Assembly: GCA_034440115.1 (NCBI GenBank) | Contig: JAWXBM010000011.1 | Coordinates: forward strand, 1 to 64,000 | Length of the DNA: 64,000 bases | DNA from: JAWXBM01 sp034440115 | Lineage (GTDB): Bacteria > Pseudomonadota > Gammaproteobacteria > Xanthomonadales > SZUA-36 | Reading direction: 5' to 3' | In this document: in pieces, positions 51,679 to 61,513 of the stretch | Layout of the letters: each line of letters opens with the position of its first letter | Numbering within the stretch: the first letter of the stretch is position 1 | Position numbers and translations under genes: made by a program | Notes under the pieces: generated by a model | Database searches by the model: none | Told to the model about the DNA's origin: nothing | What the model saw: only the letters and a program-made list of their open reading frames with translations

Positions 51679-53166
51679 TTACAGAGCCTTGACGCCGGCT
51701 TGCTGCATCAGGAAACGAGTGAGCAAACCGGCTGGACGGCCGGTACCGCCATCATCATCTTTCCACTTCCATGCGGTGCCTGCCGAGTCCAAATGAGCCC
51801 AGCGCTGCTTTTCGGTAAAGCGGGAAAGGAAGCAAGCTGCCGTAATGGCGCCCGCAGACATGCCGCCGACGTTTTTCATGTCAGCAAATTTTGAGTCGAT
51901 CTGTGACTGGTAATCACTCCACAGTGGCATGCGCCAAGCGCGGTCGACCACATCGTCGCCGGCGTTCAATAGGTCTTGCGCCAGCTTGTCGTCGTTGCTC
52001 AGCAAGCCGCTGGCAGGATGACCCAGGGCAACGACACATGCTCCTGTCAGCGTTGCTACATCGATAATGCATGCTGGCTCGAAGCGTTCGCAGTAAGTGA
52101 GTGCATCGCACAGCACCAGGCGGCCTTCCGCATCGGTGTTGAGCACTTCAATGGTTTTGCCCGACATGCTGGTAACCACATCGCCCGGCCGGTAAGCATT
52201 GCCGCCGGGCATGTTTTCGACTGCGGCAACAACGCAGATCAGGTTGATTTTCAGCTTCATTGCGACACAGGATTTAAAGGCGCCAAGCACGCTGGCCGCG
52301 CCGCACATGTCGTACTTCATTTCCATCATGTTTTCCGGCGACTTCAGCGACAGGCCACCGGAATCAAAAGTGATGCCTTTGCCTACCAGCACAACAGGTT
52401 TATCACTGGCTTTGCTGCCCCTGTATTTCAGGACAATCAGCTTGGGATCGGTGCTGCTGCCACTGGCTACGCCGAGCAATGCACCCATGCCCAGTTCTGC
52501 CATCTGCTGCTGCTCCAGAATCTCCAGTTCAACTTTCTTTTCATTCTCGGCAATTCTGCCGGCTTCTGCGGCCATGAAATCCGGATTGCAGATATTGGGT
52601 GGCAGATCACTCAGGTGGCGAGCCAGTTCATATCCCTCGGCCATGGCGGCTGCCTGGTGCAGCGCAGCTTTGAGTTCTGCTTTGCCCAGGAAACTGGCTT
52701 TGGCTAATGGCTTGGCTGCATTGCTGGCCGGTTTCTTGGTTGCTGTGTACTTGTAATTGGCGCGCAAAATAGCCAAGGCTGCCTGGCGCAATCGCCAGCC
52801 CGGGGATTTTCTTCCGACTTTTATTTCATGCAAACAGATGTGGCAATCTTCGCTGGGGTGATCACGCAGCACCCGACCGGCCTTGAAACAAGCCTGATCA
52901 AATGCAGGGCCGTCCAGCTTGGCGATTTCACCGAAACCGACCACCAATAAACGACTGGAACTCATGCCCTTAAAACCGTGCAACAGCGTGGTTTTGCCGT
53001 TTGCCGCCGCAATGTCGCGACTGTCGATTAATTTTTGCAGCGCGCCGTCACTGGCTTTATCGATCGCCTGAGCGCTGGCGCTTAAAGGCCCATCAGTTGA
53101 TAAGCCAATGACTACGCAGGCAGCATCACTTTGAATGGCTGCAATGTCAGATAGTTTCAAATGCAT
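51679..53166 (-). CDS. pepA: Leucyl aminopeptidase (cytosol aminopeptidase PepA)
   Basis: The 495-residue M17 peptidase has the metal-site motifs VLVGKGITFDSGGLSLK, KYDMCGAASVLG and the signature NTDAEGRLVL, with two metal-coordinating domains. In E. coli PepA also acts as a DNA-binding accessory in Xer recombination at cer; xerD is in the same window. Divergent from lptF. Confidence 0.95.
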   Translation of the reverse strand: MHLKLSDIAAIQSDAACVVIGLSTDGPLSASAQAIDKASDGALQKLIDSRDIAAANGKTTLLHGFKGMSSSRLLVVGFGEIAKLDGPAFDQACFKAGRVLRDHPSEDCHICLHEIKVGRKSPGWRLRQAALAILRANYKYTATKKPASNAAKPLAKASFLGKAELKAALHQAAAMAEGYELARHLSDLPPNICNPDFMAAEAGRIAENEKKVELEILEQQQMAELGMGALLGVASGSSTDPKLIVLKYRGSKASDKPVVLVGKGITFDSGGLSLKSPENMMEMKYDMCGAASVLGAFKSCVAMKLKINLICVVAAVENMPGGNAYRPGDVVTSMSGKTIEVLNTDAEGRLVLCDALTYCERFEPACIIDVATLTGACVVALGHPASGLLSNDDKLAQDLLNAGDDVVDRAWRMPLWSDYQSQIDSKFADMKNVGGMSAGAITAACFLSRFTEKQRWAHLDSAGTAWKWKDDDGGTGRPAGLLTRFLMQQAGVKAL

Positions 53167-53446
53167 GTGAGTTATGTGTCCCGCTCAATAACCATTATTG
53201 TGGCCAGCGCAATCGTGTCGCAACACTATTGGGGCATAAACGCGGCATTGTACTGGAAATTGCCAGTGGAATGACCTTGGCCCTGATTGTGGTTCATTGG
53301 CTTCCGGCCGCAAATGCAGGGAACAGAAGAGCACACGGCTTGAGGGTGAACAGTCTGTTTTCAATTTCACTGCCAGTAATTCGCTGACAGGTAATGCTGC
53401 TAAACTGCCCGCTGCAAGCCGGCGGCATGAATGTCGGCCTTTGACA

Positions 53447-54544
53447 ATGGTTTCAGCGCTCGAGGCTGTTCTGAATATCCTGCAAAAATACATTCTGCGT
53501 GAATGGTCCTGGACATTTATCGCCGTCACCCTGGTTTTATTGGTGGTGATGTTTGGCGTGACTCTGGGTGAAATGCTCAATGACATCGCCGGTGGCCGCC
53601 TGCCGCCGGGATTGTTGGGTGAATTGATTGCATTGAAAATTCCGGACGTGCTCAGCACCATTCTACCGCTGGCCATATTCATAGCGGTGATCTGGGGTTT
53701 GGGCCGCTTGTACCGTGACCAGGAAATGGCGGTCATGCGCGCCAGCGGGTTTAGCTGGAGGCTGATGCTGCGGCCATTGTTTAACCTGGTATTGCCCGTG
53801 GCGGTATTGGTTCTGGTCATCGGCCTGATTATTGCACCCATGGCCGCCAAGACTGCGGAGAGAAGACTGGAAGAAGCCTTCCGAACGGCTTCAGAATGGG
53901 GTTTGCAAACTGGCCAGTTTCACGTGCTGCGGGGCGGTAACCTGGTGTTGTATGTTGAAGCCGTAGAGAAAGACGGGCAAACGCTGAGGAATGTGTTCAT
54001 TCGGCAGAAGACGGATGATCGCGAACAGGTCTGGGTGGCTGAAAAAGGCTACTACTGGCTGAACGTACAAACTGGCGAACGTTTTCTCACCTTGGAGAAC
54101 GGCCAGATTACCGAAGGTGGTGCAGATAAACTGGATTTCGGCATCATCCATTTTTCCCGCAACGACCTGCGTGTGCCGGAGCCCGAAAAAAAGAGCTCGG
54201 AGCCGGATATAGAAGCACGTTCCAGCACGGAGTTGTTGCGCTCCAGCAACCAGGTCGACCGGACGGAATTGCAGTGGCGGATTTCACCTGCACTTGCCAT
54301 CGTCATACTTGGCTTGCTGGCCATTCCCCTGGCGCATTCGCGACCGCGTGAAGGGCGGGGTGGACGGGTTATCCTGGGAATACTGGTTTATGTGGTTTAT
54401 GCCAACCTGTTGTATATGAGCCGTTCCTGGGTTGCTGAAGGCGCGCTACCGCCGGTTCTGGGTATGTGGTGGGTGCACCTGGTGTTTGCTGTCAGTGCCT
54501 TTTTCTGGTTGCAGCACCAGGGCCGCCAGGTTGGGAGTGGCTGA
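53447..54544 (+). CDS. lptF: LPS export system permease LptF
   Basis: Inner-membrane half of the LptB2FG transporter that extracts lipopolysaccharide. The 365-residue protein has three N-terminal membrane helices (YILREWSWTFIAVTLVLL...), a periplasmic jellyroll, and three C-terminal helices. The GRLYRDQEMAVMRASGFSW coupling helix is characteristic. From ATG 53447; earlier in-frame starts (53297) would add 50 residues without family support. Gap of two bases to lptG. Confidence 0.93.
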   Translation: MVSALEAVLNILQKYILREWSWTFIAVTLVLLVVMFGVTLGEMLNDIAGGRLPPGLLGELIALKIPDVLSTILPLAIFIAVIWGLGRLYRDQEMAVMRASGFSWRLMLRPLFNLVLPVAVLVLVIGLIIAPMAAKTAERRLEEAFRTASEWGLQTGQFHVLRGGNLVLYVEAVEKDGQTLRNVFIRQKTDDREQVWVAEKGYYWLNVQTGERFLTLENGQITEGGADKLDFGIIHFSRNDLRVPEPEKKSSEPDIEARSSTELLRSSNQVDRTELQWRISPALAIVILGLLAIPLAHSRPREGRGGRVILGILVYVVYANLLYMSRSWVAEGALPPVLGMWWVHLVFAVSAFFWLQHQGRQVGSG

Positions 54545-54546
54545 AC

Positions 54547-55632
54547 ATGATTAAACTGGTAGATCGCTATATTGGCCGCGCCGCCATTTTGGGAACGATG
54601 GTGGTGTGGCTGGGTTTGACTTTGTTGTTCGTGCTTTTTTCCTTGCTGAGCGAGTTGCGAGACACCCAGGCTGAATACACCAGCCTGGATGCTATGTGGG
54701 TCGTGATACTTACCCTGCCACGCTTGGCCTACCAGATTTTTCCGGTGGCCGCTTTGCTGGGGGCTTTGATTGGTGTGGGTGGCCTGGCAGCCAGTAATGA
54801 GCTGGTGGCATTCCGCACCTCGGGCGTATCGCGCGTGCGTCTGGCTTCCGCTGCCATTGGCGGCGCCTTGTTGCTGACAGTGCCGGTGATGATCCTAGGC
54901 GAATATTTGGCCCCAGCGGCGGAGCAGCAGGCCCGCGCATTCCGGCTCAGCGAAATGGTCGGGCAGGCCATCATTGGCGGCACCACAGGGGTGTGGATGC
55001 GGGACGGTACAGATATTGTGAACATCCAGGCTCCCATACTGTCAGCCGATCGCGGTCAGCAATCACTGGAATTCAAGGACATTGTTATTTACCACTTTGA
55101 CGAAGGTGTGAATCTGGCCAGGATCACCCGCGCAGCAAGTGCTTCCCACCAGGGTGGCGCCTGGGAACTGGACCAGGTATCAGCAGTGAGTTTCAGCGAA
55201 TCAGGCGCATTCGCCAGCCAGCATGAAAAATTACCCTGGTCTACCGAAGTGCGGCCGGAATTACTCGATTCGGTAGTTACGCGGCCCAAACGCCTGTCAA
55301 TCAGGTCGCTATTGGATTACCTGGATTACCTCAAGGCCAATGGTCTGGACGATACGATGTACCAGTCAGCTTTGTGGGAGAAACTGGTTTTTCCTTTTAC
55401 AGTTATTGCCCTGGTGCTGGCTGGCATGCCCTTCGTGTTTGGCCAGGGCCGCAGCCAGAACATAGGTGTGCGTATGTTCCTGGGTATGGTGTTGGGCGGA
55501 GGTTTTCTGATTGTGACCCGCATGGCGCAGAATTTTGGTGATGTGTATCACCTGTCTGCTTTGCTCAGTCATATCCTGCCGCCATTGCTACTGGCTTCTG
55601 TCGCCATCTATTTCTTGCGGCGGACTGTTTGA
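54547..55632 (+). CDS. lptG: LPS export system permease LptG
   Basis: Partner of LptF. The 361-residue protein opens MIKLVDRYIGRAAILGTMVV and has the coupling segment ASNELVAFRTSGVSRVRL, a periplasmic domain and C-terminal membrane helices. Starts two bases after lptF. Its 3' end overlaps the convergent RDD gene by 45 bases. Confidence 0.95.
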   Translation: MIKLVDRYIGRAAILGTMVVWLGLTLLFVLFSLLSELRDTQAEYTSLDAMWVVILTLPRLAYQIFPVAALLGALIGVGGLAASNELVAFRTSGVSRVRLASAAIGGALLLTVPVMILGEYLAPAAEQQARAFRLSEMVGQAIIGGTTGVWMRDGTDIVNIQAPILSADRGQQSLEFKDIVIYHFDEGVNLARITRAASASHQGGAWELDQVSAVSFSESGAFASQHEKLPWSTEVRPELLDSVVTRPKRLSIRSLLDYLDYLKANGLDDTMYQSALWEKLVFPFTVIALVLAGMPFVFGQGRSQNIGVRMFLGMVLGGGFLIVTRMAQNFGDVYHLSALLSHILPPLLLASVAIYFLRRTV

Positions 55633-56124
55633 GGGCTGGTTTGCTGACACAGGTTTGAAATATAACAGGCGGGTTTTACTGAGGCGGTCATGCCAGCTCA
55701 ACTGCTGGTGGTCGATCAGCATCCACCAGTAGCCCATTCCCGCAGGTACAGCAGACAGCCAGGCACTGATAAAACGCAAACCACACTGCCTCCAGGAGGG
55801 TTGTTGAGCCCGGTCGCTGCCGGAATCGCTGCCGGAATCGCTGACTACACGAACTTTCCAGGCCCGCATGCCCAGAGTCATGCCGCCATGGCGCCAGCAC
55901 CAGGCCACATAGAGAAACCATGCAAGCAACAGATAGAGGGTGTAGGCGAGGTCTTTTCCAGCGCTCTGGTTGTTGAACGGCAGATGCAGAGCAATGGCCC
56001 CGGCAACCATAAGCACAGCGAAAACGATAACGGCATCATAGAGCATGACCAGTAACAGACGTAGCATGCTGCATGGGGTCAGATGGTCTGCCGCTGGCGC
56101 ACTCGTTTTTTTCTCTGCCGGCAT
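55588..56124 (-). CDS. RDD family membrane protein
   Basis: From ATG 56124 the 178-residue protein has the RDD landmarks (RLLLVMLYDAVIVF with Arg and Asp in the first helix, later WHDRLSKTRLLYF). Three or four membrane helices are visible. A Ser/Asp/Gly repeat (SDSGSDSGSD, two 12-base units at 55819-55842) sits in a loop. RDD proteins have been linked to ion transport in some cases; function here unknown. The longer TTG-started reading to 56175 is not preferred. Confidence 0.82.
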   Translation of the reverse strand: MPAEKKTSAPAADHLTPCSMLRLLLVMLYDAVIVFAVLMVAGAIALHLPFNNQSAGKDLAYTLYLLLAWFLYVAWCWRHGGMTLGMRAWKVRVVSDSGSDSGSDRAQQPSWRQCGLRFISAWLSAVPAGMGYWWMLIDHQQLSWHDRLSKTRLLYFKPVSANQPSNSPPQEIDGDRSQ

Positions 56125-56457
56125 GTGTGTTGCGCCCCGAAGTATGAATTGGTTGATTATCCAACAATTGCGCAAAGCAAGTTACAGGTGCAGGATGGAA
56201 TTACCGATTGGCTTCAACTACGGGCATTTTCGTAGTAAATTCACTCTGCTATGCTTATACTGCAGGTAAGCTGAGACAGCGTCTGTTGAGGCAATTATGG
56301 AGCGATAAATTCCGCCCAGCCAACAAACTGTCCCTTGCTGGAATGCACCGGCAGCTTCGGGTATCCTGAGCGCCCCGTTGTCCGGGGAGCCCCGGATGAG
56401 CGCGATTCCGGGCCCCGGTTTCGATTAATCTTCTTTAGAACCAATTGGAAACAGGTC
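56125..56457 (+). other. Intergenic region upstream of the TonB2-type operon
   Basis: No gene was seen. TATACT at 56256-56261 may be a -10 for the downstream operon, though no good -35 lies at the right distance. Mutually exclusive GC-rich hairpins occur at 56373-56395 (CCCCG...CGGGG and CCGGGG-AG-CCCCGG). I saw no Fur box, which TonB systems often have. Confidence 0.4.
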
Positions 56458-57234
56458 ATGCTAAAAAACAAGCTAAGCCGCCTATTTAAGGCCTGCCTAA
56501 TCGCCATTCCGGCCTTGCTGTGGCTGAATGCCGTGCAGGCCCAGGGTCTGAGCTCAACCGTGCAGGTAGAAACCAAGATCAATAAAGATGCCGCATCATC
56601 ACAAGATCGTGTCACTACACTCGCCAAGCAGACTCAGGATTTGCTGGCCGAGTACCGCTCCGTGGTTCGTGAAATTGAAGGCTTGAAAATTTACAACGAT
56701 AACCTGGCCAAAGTGGTCGGCGATCAGCGTACCGAAGTCCAGTCCATCAACAATCAGTTGGAAGGACTCGAAGCCACCAATCGCGGCGTTGTGCCATTGA
56801 TGCTTGAGATGATCGATGCACTTGAAAAAATTGTCGAGGCGGATATTCCATTCCGTATCGAAGAGCGGCGTGCTCGGGTCGTGCGGCTGGCTGACATGAT
56901 GGACCAGGCAGAAGTAACAGCTTCAGAAAAATACCGCCGGGTGATGGAGGCCTACCAGGGTGAACTGGAATTTGGCCGCACCACTGAAGCCTATTCCGAC
57001 ACTTTGCCGACTACCGGCCAGACCGTGGATTTCCTGCGCGTAGGCCGGACCTTGCTGATTTATCAAACTTCTGATCAATCCAGCACCGGTTGGTTTAATC
57101 CCAGCAGCCGCGCCTTTGAAGAACTGCCCAGCAAATTTGCGCTGGAAGTAAAGAACGGCATTGCCATTGCGAAGAATGAAAAGGCACCCGATCTGGTCAT
57201 GCTGCCGACACCAGGTCCGGAGGTGGCACAATGA
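56458..57234 (+). CDS. DUF3450 family protein of the TonB2 operon
   Basis: The 258-residue product has a signal peptide (LFKACLIAIPALLWL, cleavage after VQA), then a long coiled coil (TLAKQTQDLLAEYRSVVREIEGLKIYNDNL) and a C-terminal beta region (TGQTVDFLRVGRTLLIYQT). This is the DUF3450 family that leads ttpC-exbB-exbD-tonB operons in Shewanella, Vibrio and relatives. It is periplasmic and its role is unknown, but it overlaps ttpC by four bases. Confidence 0.88.
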   Translation: MLKNKLSRLFKACLIAIPALLWLNAVQAQGLSSTVQVETKINKDAASSQDRVTTLAKQTQDLLAEYRSVVREIEGLKIYNDNLAKVVGDQRTEVQSINNQLEGLEATNRGVVPLMLEMIDALEKIVEADIPFRIEERRARVVRLADMMDQAEVTASEKYRRVMEAYQGELEFGRTTEAYSDTLPTTGQTVDFLRVGRTLLIYQTSDQSSTGWFNPSSRAFEELPSKFALEVKNGIAIAKNEKAPDLVMLPTPGPEVAQ

Positions 57235-58580
57235 AAAAGTTAAGCATAATCATTGCGGTTGCAGCCCTACTGTTGGCACCTGTGGCCAATGCTCAAACCC
57301 TGGACGAGTTGGCGCGTATCGTTCGTGACGCCGCTTCTTCAGAAACCAGGATCAATCAGCAACGCGAAGCCGAGTTTGTGCGTGACCGCAACCAGCAAAG
57401 AGATTTGCTGGCTGCAGCACGGCAGGAACTGACAGCAGCAAATACTCGCAGTGATCAGTTGCGTGATGAATACGATGTCAACGAACGCACCCTGGCCGAA
57501 CTGGAGACAACCTTGGCAGAGCGCATGGGTAACCTGGGTGAATTGTTTGGTGTGGTCCGCCAGGCTGCAGGCGACATAAAGGCTGCGCTGGATGATTCCA
57601 TGGTTACTGCCCAGTATCCCGGCCGCAGCCAGTTCCTGGCGGATCTTTCCGGCCGCCGTGAGCTGCCCACCGTTGCTGAATTGCGCAACCTGTGGTCGGC
57701 ATTGGTTACGGAAATTGCCGAATCCGGCAAGGTAGTCAAATTCAATGCGCCGGTGGAACGAACCAGTGGCGAAAAACAGGACATGGAAGTTGTTCGCGTC
57801 GGCGTATTTAACGCCGTTGCAGATGATGGAATTTTTCTGGATTGGGATACCAGCAAGAGCCGCGAGAACCTGATCGAGCTGGCGCGCCAGCCCGCAGACC
57901 GTTTCCAGGCTATGGCGGATGACTTGGTGTCGGCGCCCCCAGGTGGTTCCAATGACATGGCCATTGATTTTACCCGCGGCCAGATTCTGCGGGCCGTGGT
58001 ACAAAGCAAAACCCCGTGGGAGCGAGTTGAAGAAGATGGAGGGGTGGTCGGTTGGGTGACTATCGGCGTAGGCGCATTCGGTTTGCTGTTGTGCCTGTGG
58101 AAGGCCTTCTCGTTGTACTCCATGGGTGGCCGAATATCCCGCCAGATGAAAAGCGAGACTGCGGACAAGAAGAATCCGCTGGGCCGCGTGTTAGCGGTTT
58201 ATACCGATAATCCGAATACGGACATTGAAACTTTGGAACTCAAACTGGACGAAGCCATTCTGCGTGAAACAGCGCCGATTGAAACCGGCCTGAGCTTTAT
58301 CAAAGTGCTTTACGTCGTTGCTCCACTGCTGGGTCTGTTGGGTACCGTGGTCGGCATGATCGCCACCTTCCAGATGATCACACTGTTTGGTACCGGTGAT
58401 CCACGCATGATGGCTGGTGGTATTTCCACCGCCCTGGTTACTACGGTTTTGGGCCTGATCGTGGCCATTCCGCTGACTCTGTTTCACAGCTTCCTGCAGG
58501 GTAAAGCCAAGGCCCTGATTCAGACACTGGAAGAACAGGCTGCGGGCATCATTGCCCGCATGGCAGAGCGCCGCGCATGA
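57231..58580 (+). CDS. ttpC: TtpC-like large MotA/TolQ/ExbB protein
   Basis: The 449-residue protein starts with a signal-anchor, then a long periplasmic coiled coil (residues about 30-110, RDRNQQRDLLAAARQELTA), a TM helix near residue 265-285 and the ExbB/MotA proton-channel domain (GLSFIKVLYVVAPLLGLLGTVVGM, MMAGGISTALVTTVLGLIVAIP). TtpC is the extra ExbB-like component needed by TonB2 systems. Overlaps the DUF3450 and exbB genes by four bases each. Confidence 0.88.
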   Translation: MKKLSIIIAVAALLLAPVANAQTLDELARIVRDAASSETRINQQREAEFVRDRNQQRDLLAAARQELTAANTRSDQLRDEYDVNERTLAELETTLAERMGNLGELFGVVRQAAGDIKAALDDSMVTAQYPGRSQFLADLSGRRELPTVAELRNLWSALVTEIAESGKVVKFNAPVERTSGEKQDMEVVRVGVFNAVADDGIFLDWDTSKSRENLIELARQPADRFQAMADDLVSAPPGGSNDMAIDFTRGQILRAVVQSKTPWERVEEDGGVVGWVTIGVGAFGLLLCLWKAFSLYSMGGRISRQMKSETADKKNPLGRVLAVYTDNPNTDIETLELKLDEAILRETAPIETGLSFIKVLYVVAPLLGLLGTVVGMIATFQMITLFGTGDPRMMAGGISTALVTTVLGLIVAIPLTLFHSFLQGKAKALIQTLEEQAAGIIARMAERRA

Positions 58581-59101
58581 TTTGGTTTTATGAAGCCATA
58601 GCTTCTATCCGGGATTTTATGACCCTGGGAGGTGATGTGCTGTGGGCCATCATGCTGGTGTTGTTCCTGATGTGGACCTTTATTCTGGAGCGCATCTGGT
58701 ACCTCTATAAAGTATTTCCTGAAAGGCGCAATAATGCTGTGAATGTGTGGGAATCCCGGGCCGATACCAGTTCCTGGTATGCCAGGCAGGTTCGGGACGG
58801 CCTGATTTCTGAAGCTTCCATAGCCCTGACCCAGAACCTGGGCTTTATCAAGGCCCTGATTGCCATTTGCCCATTGATGGGCTTGCTCGGCACTGTTACC
58901 GGCATGATCACGGTGTTTGACGTGATGACCTACAGCGGTGGCGGTAATGCCCGGGCTATGGCTGGAGGTGTTTCCATGGCCACGGTGCCGACCATGGCCG
59001 GAATGGTAGCGGCATTGTCTGGTGTTTATTTTGGAACCTGGTTGGAGCATAAAGCCCAGACGGAATCCGACAGACTGGAAGACTTACTCCAGCGTCACTA
59101 A
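58577..59101 (+). CDS. exbB: ExbB2-type proton channel subunit
   Basis: The 174-residue protein has three membrane helices and the MotA/TolQ core (FIKALIAICPLMGLLGTVTGM, MAGGVSMATVPTMAGMVAAL). It energises TonB using the proton gradient. Short form typical of ExbB2. Confidence 0.92.
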   Translation: MIWFYEAIASIRDFMTLGGDVLWAIMLVLFLMWTFILERIWYLYKVFPERRNNAVNVWESRADTSSWYARQVRDGLISEASIALTQNLGFIKALIAICPLMGLLGTVTGMITVFDVMTYSGGGNARAMAGGVSMATVPTMAGMVAALSGVYFGTWLEHKAQTESDRLEDLLQRH

Positions 59102-59152
59102 GACTCTAATGATGCTGCCGCTGGCAGCATCCTGAACAACGGAGACTGCTGC

Positions 59153-59560
59153 ATGGCCAGAAGGCATGCACATACTGAAGATGCCGAAATCAACATCACG
59201 CCGATGTTGGATATCGTGTTTATCATGCTTATTTTCTTCATTGTCACCACTTCCTTCACCAAGGAAACAGGCGCGACTATCGTCAAGCCTGAAGCCATGC
59301 AGGCAGTAAACCTGCACAACGGAACCATTTTAATCGGTATACGGCCCAATGATGATATCTGGATGGCCAAGCGTCAGATTGAATTGCGTGAGGTACGTCA
59401 ACAGGTAGAGCGGGCCAAAGCGGAGAATCCTGAAGGTAGCGTGGTGATTATTGCCGACAAAGGTTCACGGATAGGTACGGTTACCCAGGTCATGGATCAG
59501 GTGAAACTGGCGGGCATCGAAGGTATTGCGATTTCCGCGGACATTCCGGGAAGTAATTGA
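59153..59560 (+). CDS. exbD: ExbD2-type subunit
   Basis: The 135-residue protein has one membrane helix with the essential aspartate (NITPMLDIVFIMLIFFIV) and a periplasmic domain (RQIELREVRQQVERAKAENP). Pairs with ExbB in the membrane. The next gene starts two bases after its stop. Confidence 0.93.
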   Translation: MARRHAHTEDAEINITPMLDIVFIMLIFFIVTTSFTKETGATIVKPEAMQAVNLHNGTILIGIRPNDDIWMAKRQIELREVRQQVERAKAENPEGSVVIIADKGSRIGTVTQVMDQVKLAGIEGIAISADIPGSN

Positions 59561-59562
59561 TC

Positions 59563-60207
59563 ATGAGCAAGCTTCGTGTACTGATTTCAGCTTTGTTGGC
59601 CATCGCGGTTACTTTTGGCTTGTTCCTGTTAATGAATAAGCTGGTGTCTTCTGGCGCTGGCGGTCGTGATGATCTCGAAGCGATTGCGGGCATTCACTTT
59701 GGCCCGATAGAAATTCCAGATGACATCACCACCAAGAATCGCCGGATTCCCAAGAAGCCGCCGCCACCTAAGAATCCACCACCACCGCCGAAGATGCAGA
59801 TTGCCAAGCAGGACCAGACAGTGCAGAACATGCCTAAGCTGGACATGCCAAACCTGGATGTGCCGCTCAGTGGCGGCGAAGGCATATTCATTGGCAATTT
59901 CCAACAGGTCGACAAAACCGCCGAAGGAGACATTATTCCGGTTGTGGTGATCCGGCCCATGTACCCGCGCGAAGCTGCGATCAGCAGTATCGAAGGTTGG
60001 GTAAAAGTGGAGTTCATCATTACCGAAGTGGGTACCGTCAAGGATCCGCGCGTGATCGAAGCTGAGCCTGCACGGATATTCAACCGTGAAGCCATTCGGG
60101 CTATTCTCAAGTGGAAATTCAAACCGCGTGTTGTCGATGGAATCGCCGTAGAGCGTCGGGCTACACAGATCATTGATTTCTCGTTAGACGAAGCGGAGGG
60201 GTATTGA
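59563..60207 (+). CDS. tonB: TonB2-type energy transducer
   Basis: From ATG 59563 the 214-residue protein has one N-terminal membrane helix, a Pro/Lys-rich spacer (KKPPPPKNPPPPPKMQ) and the C-terminal TonB domain (VVIRPMYPREAAISSIEGWV, FNREAIRAILKWKFKPRVVDG). It transmits proton-motive force to TonB-dependent receptors; the receptor at 15965 is a possible client but there is no evidence of specificity. Confidence 0.93.
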   Translation: MSKLRVLISALLAIAVTFGLFLLMNKLVSSGAGGRDDLEAIAGIHFGPIEIPDDITTKNRRIPKKPPPPKNPPPPPKMQIAKQDQTVQNMPKLDMPNLDVPLSGGEGIFIGNFQQVDKTAEGDIIPVVVIRPMYPREAAISSIEGWVKVEFIITEVGTVKDPRVIEAEPARIFNREAIRAILKWKFKPRVVDGIAVERRATQIIDFSLDEAEGY

Positions 60208-60208
60208 A

Positions 60209-61486
60209 ATGTTTCCTTCACTCGACCCTGGCCGAATATTTCTGGCCGTCTGTGCCAGTGCCTTGCTGTTCACCAGCTTCGAGCTACAAGCCCAGCAGGC
60301 CGCCCAATGTGGCCAGAAACGCGAGGTCGGTGCCCAGGCAATGGATGAGGCTACCTACAAGCAACTGAATGAAGTCTACGAATTAGTCGGCGAAGAAAAA
60401 TACAACGAAGCCTATAACGGACTTCGCAAGTTGCTGGATCGTTCCGGCAAAGATGATTACCTGCAAGCCATCCTGTACCAGGCACTGGCTCAGGTTGAGT
60501 GGTCGCGGAATAATTTTGACCCGGCCCTGCAGTACTTCGAAAAAGCGGTGCAACTCAATGCCCTGCCTGATCAGGCGCATTTTGCCCTGATGTACCAGAT
60601 TGCCCAGTTGTATTACATGAAAGAGCGTTACGATGATGCGCTCAATCGTTTGGACCTGTGGTTTTGTACCGCGCCAAAGGAAAAAATAACTTCGTCGGCC
60701 TACGTATTGAAGGCTTCGATTAATGCCAACAAGAAAGATTATGCCAGTGCTCTTACAGCGATTGAGCAAGCCATTTCCATGGAAAAGGAGCCCAAGGAAA
60801 ATTGGTATCAATTGAAGCTGGCGTCACACTATGAACTCGAGCAGTTTCCGCAGGCCGCGGCAACGCTCGAAATCATGATTTCGAAGTGGCCAGAGAAAAA
60901 ATCTTACTGGACCCAGTTAACGCAGATTTATTACAAGCTGAAACAGGACGACAAAGCCCTGTCAGTACTGGCACTGGCCTATCGCAAGAAATTGCTCGAT
61001 AGCCAGGGTGACATCATTTTCCTTTCCAGCCTCTATTCCAATGCCAATGTGCCCTACAAATCGGCAGAAGTGATGCAGAAGGGCATTACTTCAGGTGTTG
61101 TAGCGGCAACAGACCGGCATTGGGCTTTGGTTGCTGACACCTGGTATGCCGCCGAAGAAATGGAGAATGCGCTGGCGGCCTATGAAAAGGCTGGCACGGC
61201 AGCCAGAACCGGTGATATCGACTTGCGCCGGGGTTACATTCTGGTCGATATGGAACGTTGGACTCCGGCACAAGAAGCCCTGAGTGCAGCCATCAGCAAA
61301 GGTGGTCTGGACGAGCGAAAAACCGGTGAAGCCTATTTATTACGTGGCATGGCCGAGTTCAATCTGGGTAATTTTGACTCGGCCAGTGCGGACTGGGGCC
61401 GTGCCAGCAAATACCCCAAAGCGCGTGATGCCGCGCTGCAGTGGATGAATCACCTCGAGGAAGAGCGCCGCCGCCGGGCACCTTGA
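60209..61486 (+). CDS. TPR-repeat protein of the TonB2 operon
   Basis: The 425-residue protein has a signal peptide and several tetratricopeptide repeats (YLQAILYQALAQVEWSRNNF, LYYMKERYDDALNRLDLWF, YASALTAIEQAISME, ANVPYKSAEVMQKGI). GGAGGG lies nine bases before the ATG. The gene ends the DUF3450-ttpC-exbB-exbD-tonB series and is the usual sixth member. It is periplasmic or outer-membrane associated in relatives, function unknown. Confidence 0.85.
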   Translation: MFPSLDPGRIFLAVCASALLFTSFELQAQQAAQCGQKREVGAQAMDEATYKQLNEVYELVGEEKYNEAYNGLRKLLDRSGKDDYLQAILYQALAQVEWSRNNFDPALQYFEKAVQLNALPDQAHFALMYQIAQLYYMKERYDDALNRLDLWFCTAPKEKITSSAYVLKASINANKKDYASALTAIEQAISMEKEPKENWYQLKLASHYELEQFPQAAATLEIMISKWPEKKSYWTQLTQIYYKLKQDDKALSVLALAYRKKLLDSQGDIIFLSSLYSNANVPYKSAEVMQKGITSGVVAATDRHWALVADTWYAAEEMENALAAYEKAGTAARTGDIDLRRGYILVDMERWTPAQEALSAAISKGGLDERKTGEAYLLRGMAEFNLGNFDSASADWGRASKYPKARDAALQWMNHLEEERRRRAP

Positions 61487-61513
61487 TGGCCGGCTTTAGG
61501 CCCGAACCGCGGA

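Noticed and set aside
56125..56457. Fur box for the TonB operon
   Set aside because: I looked for a GATAATGATAATC-type site and saw none convincing.
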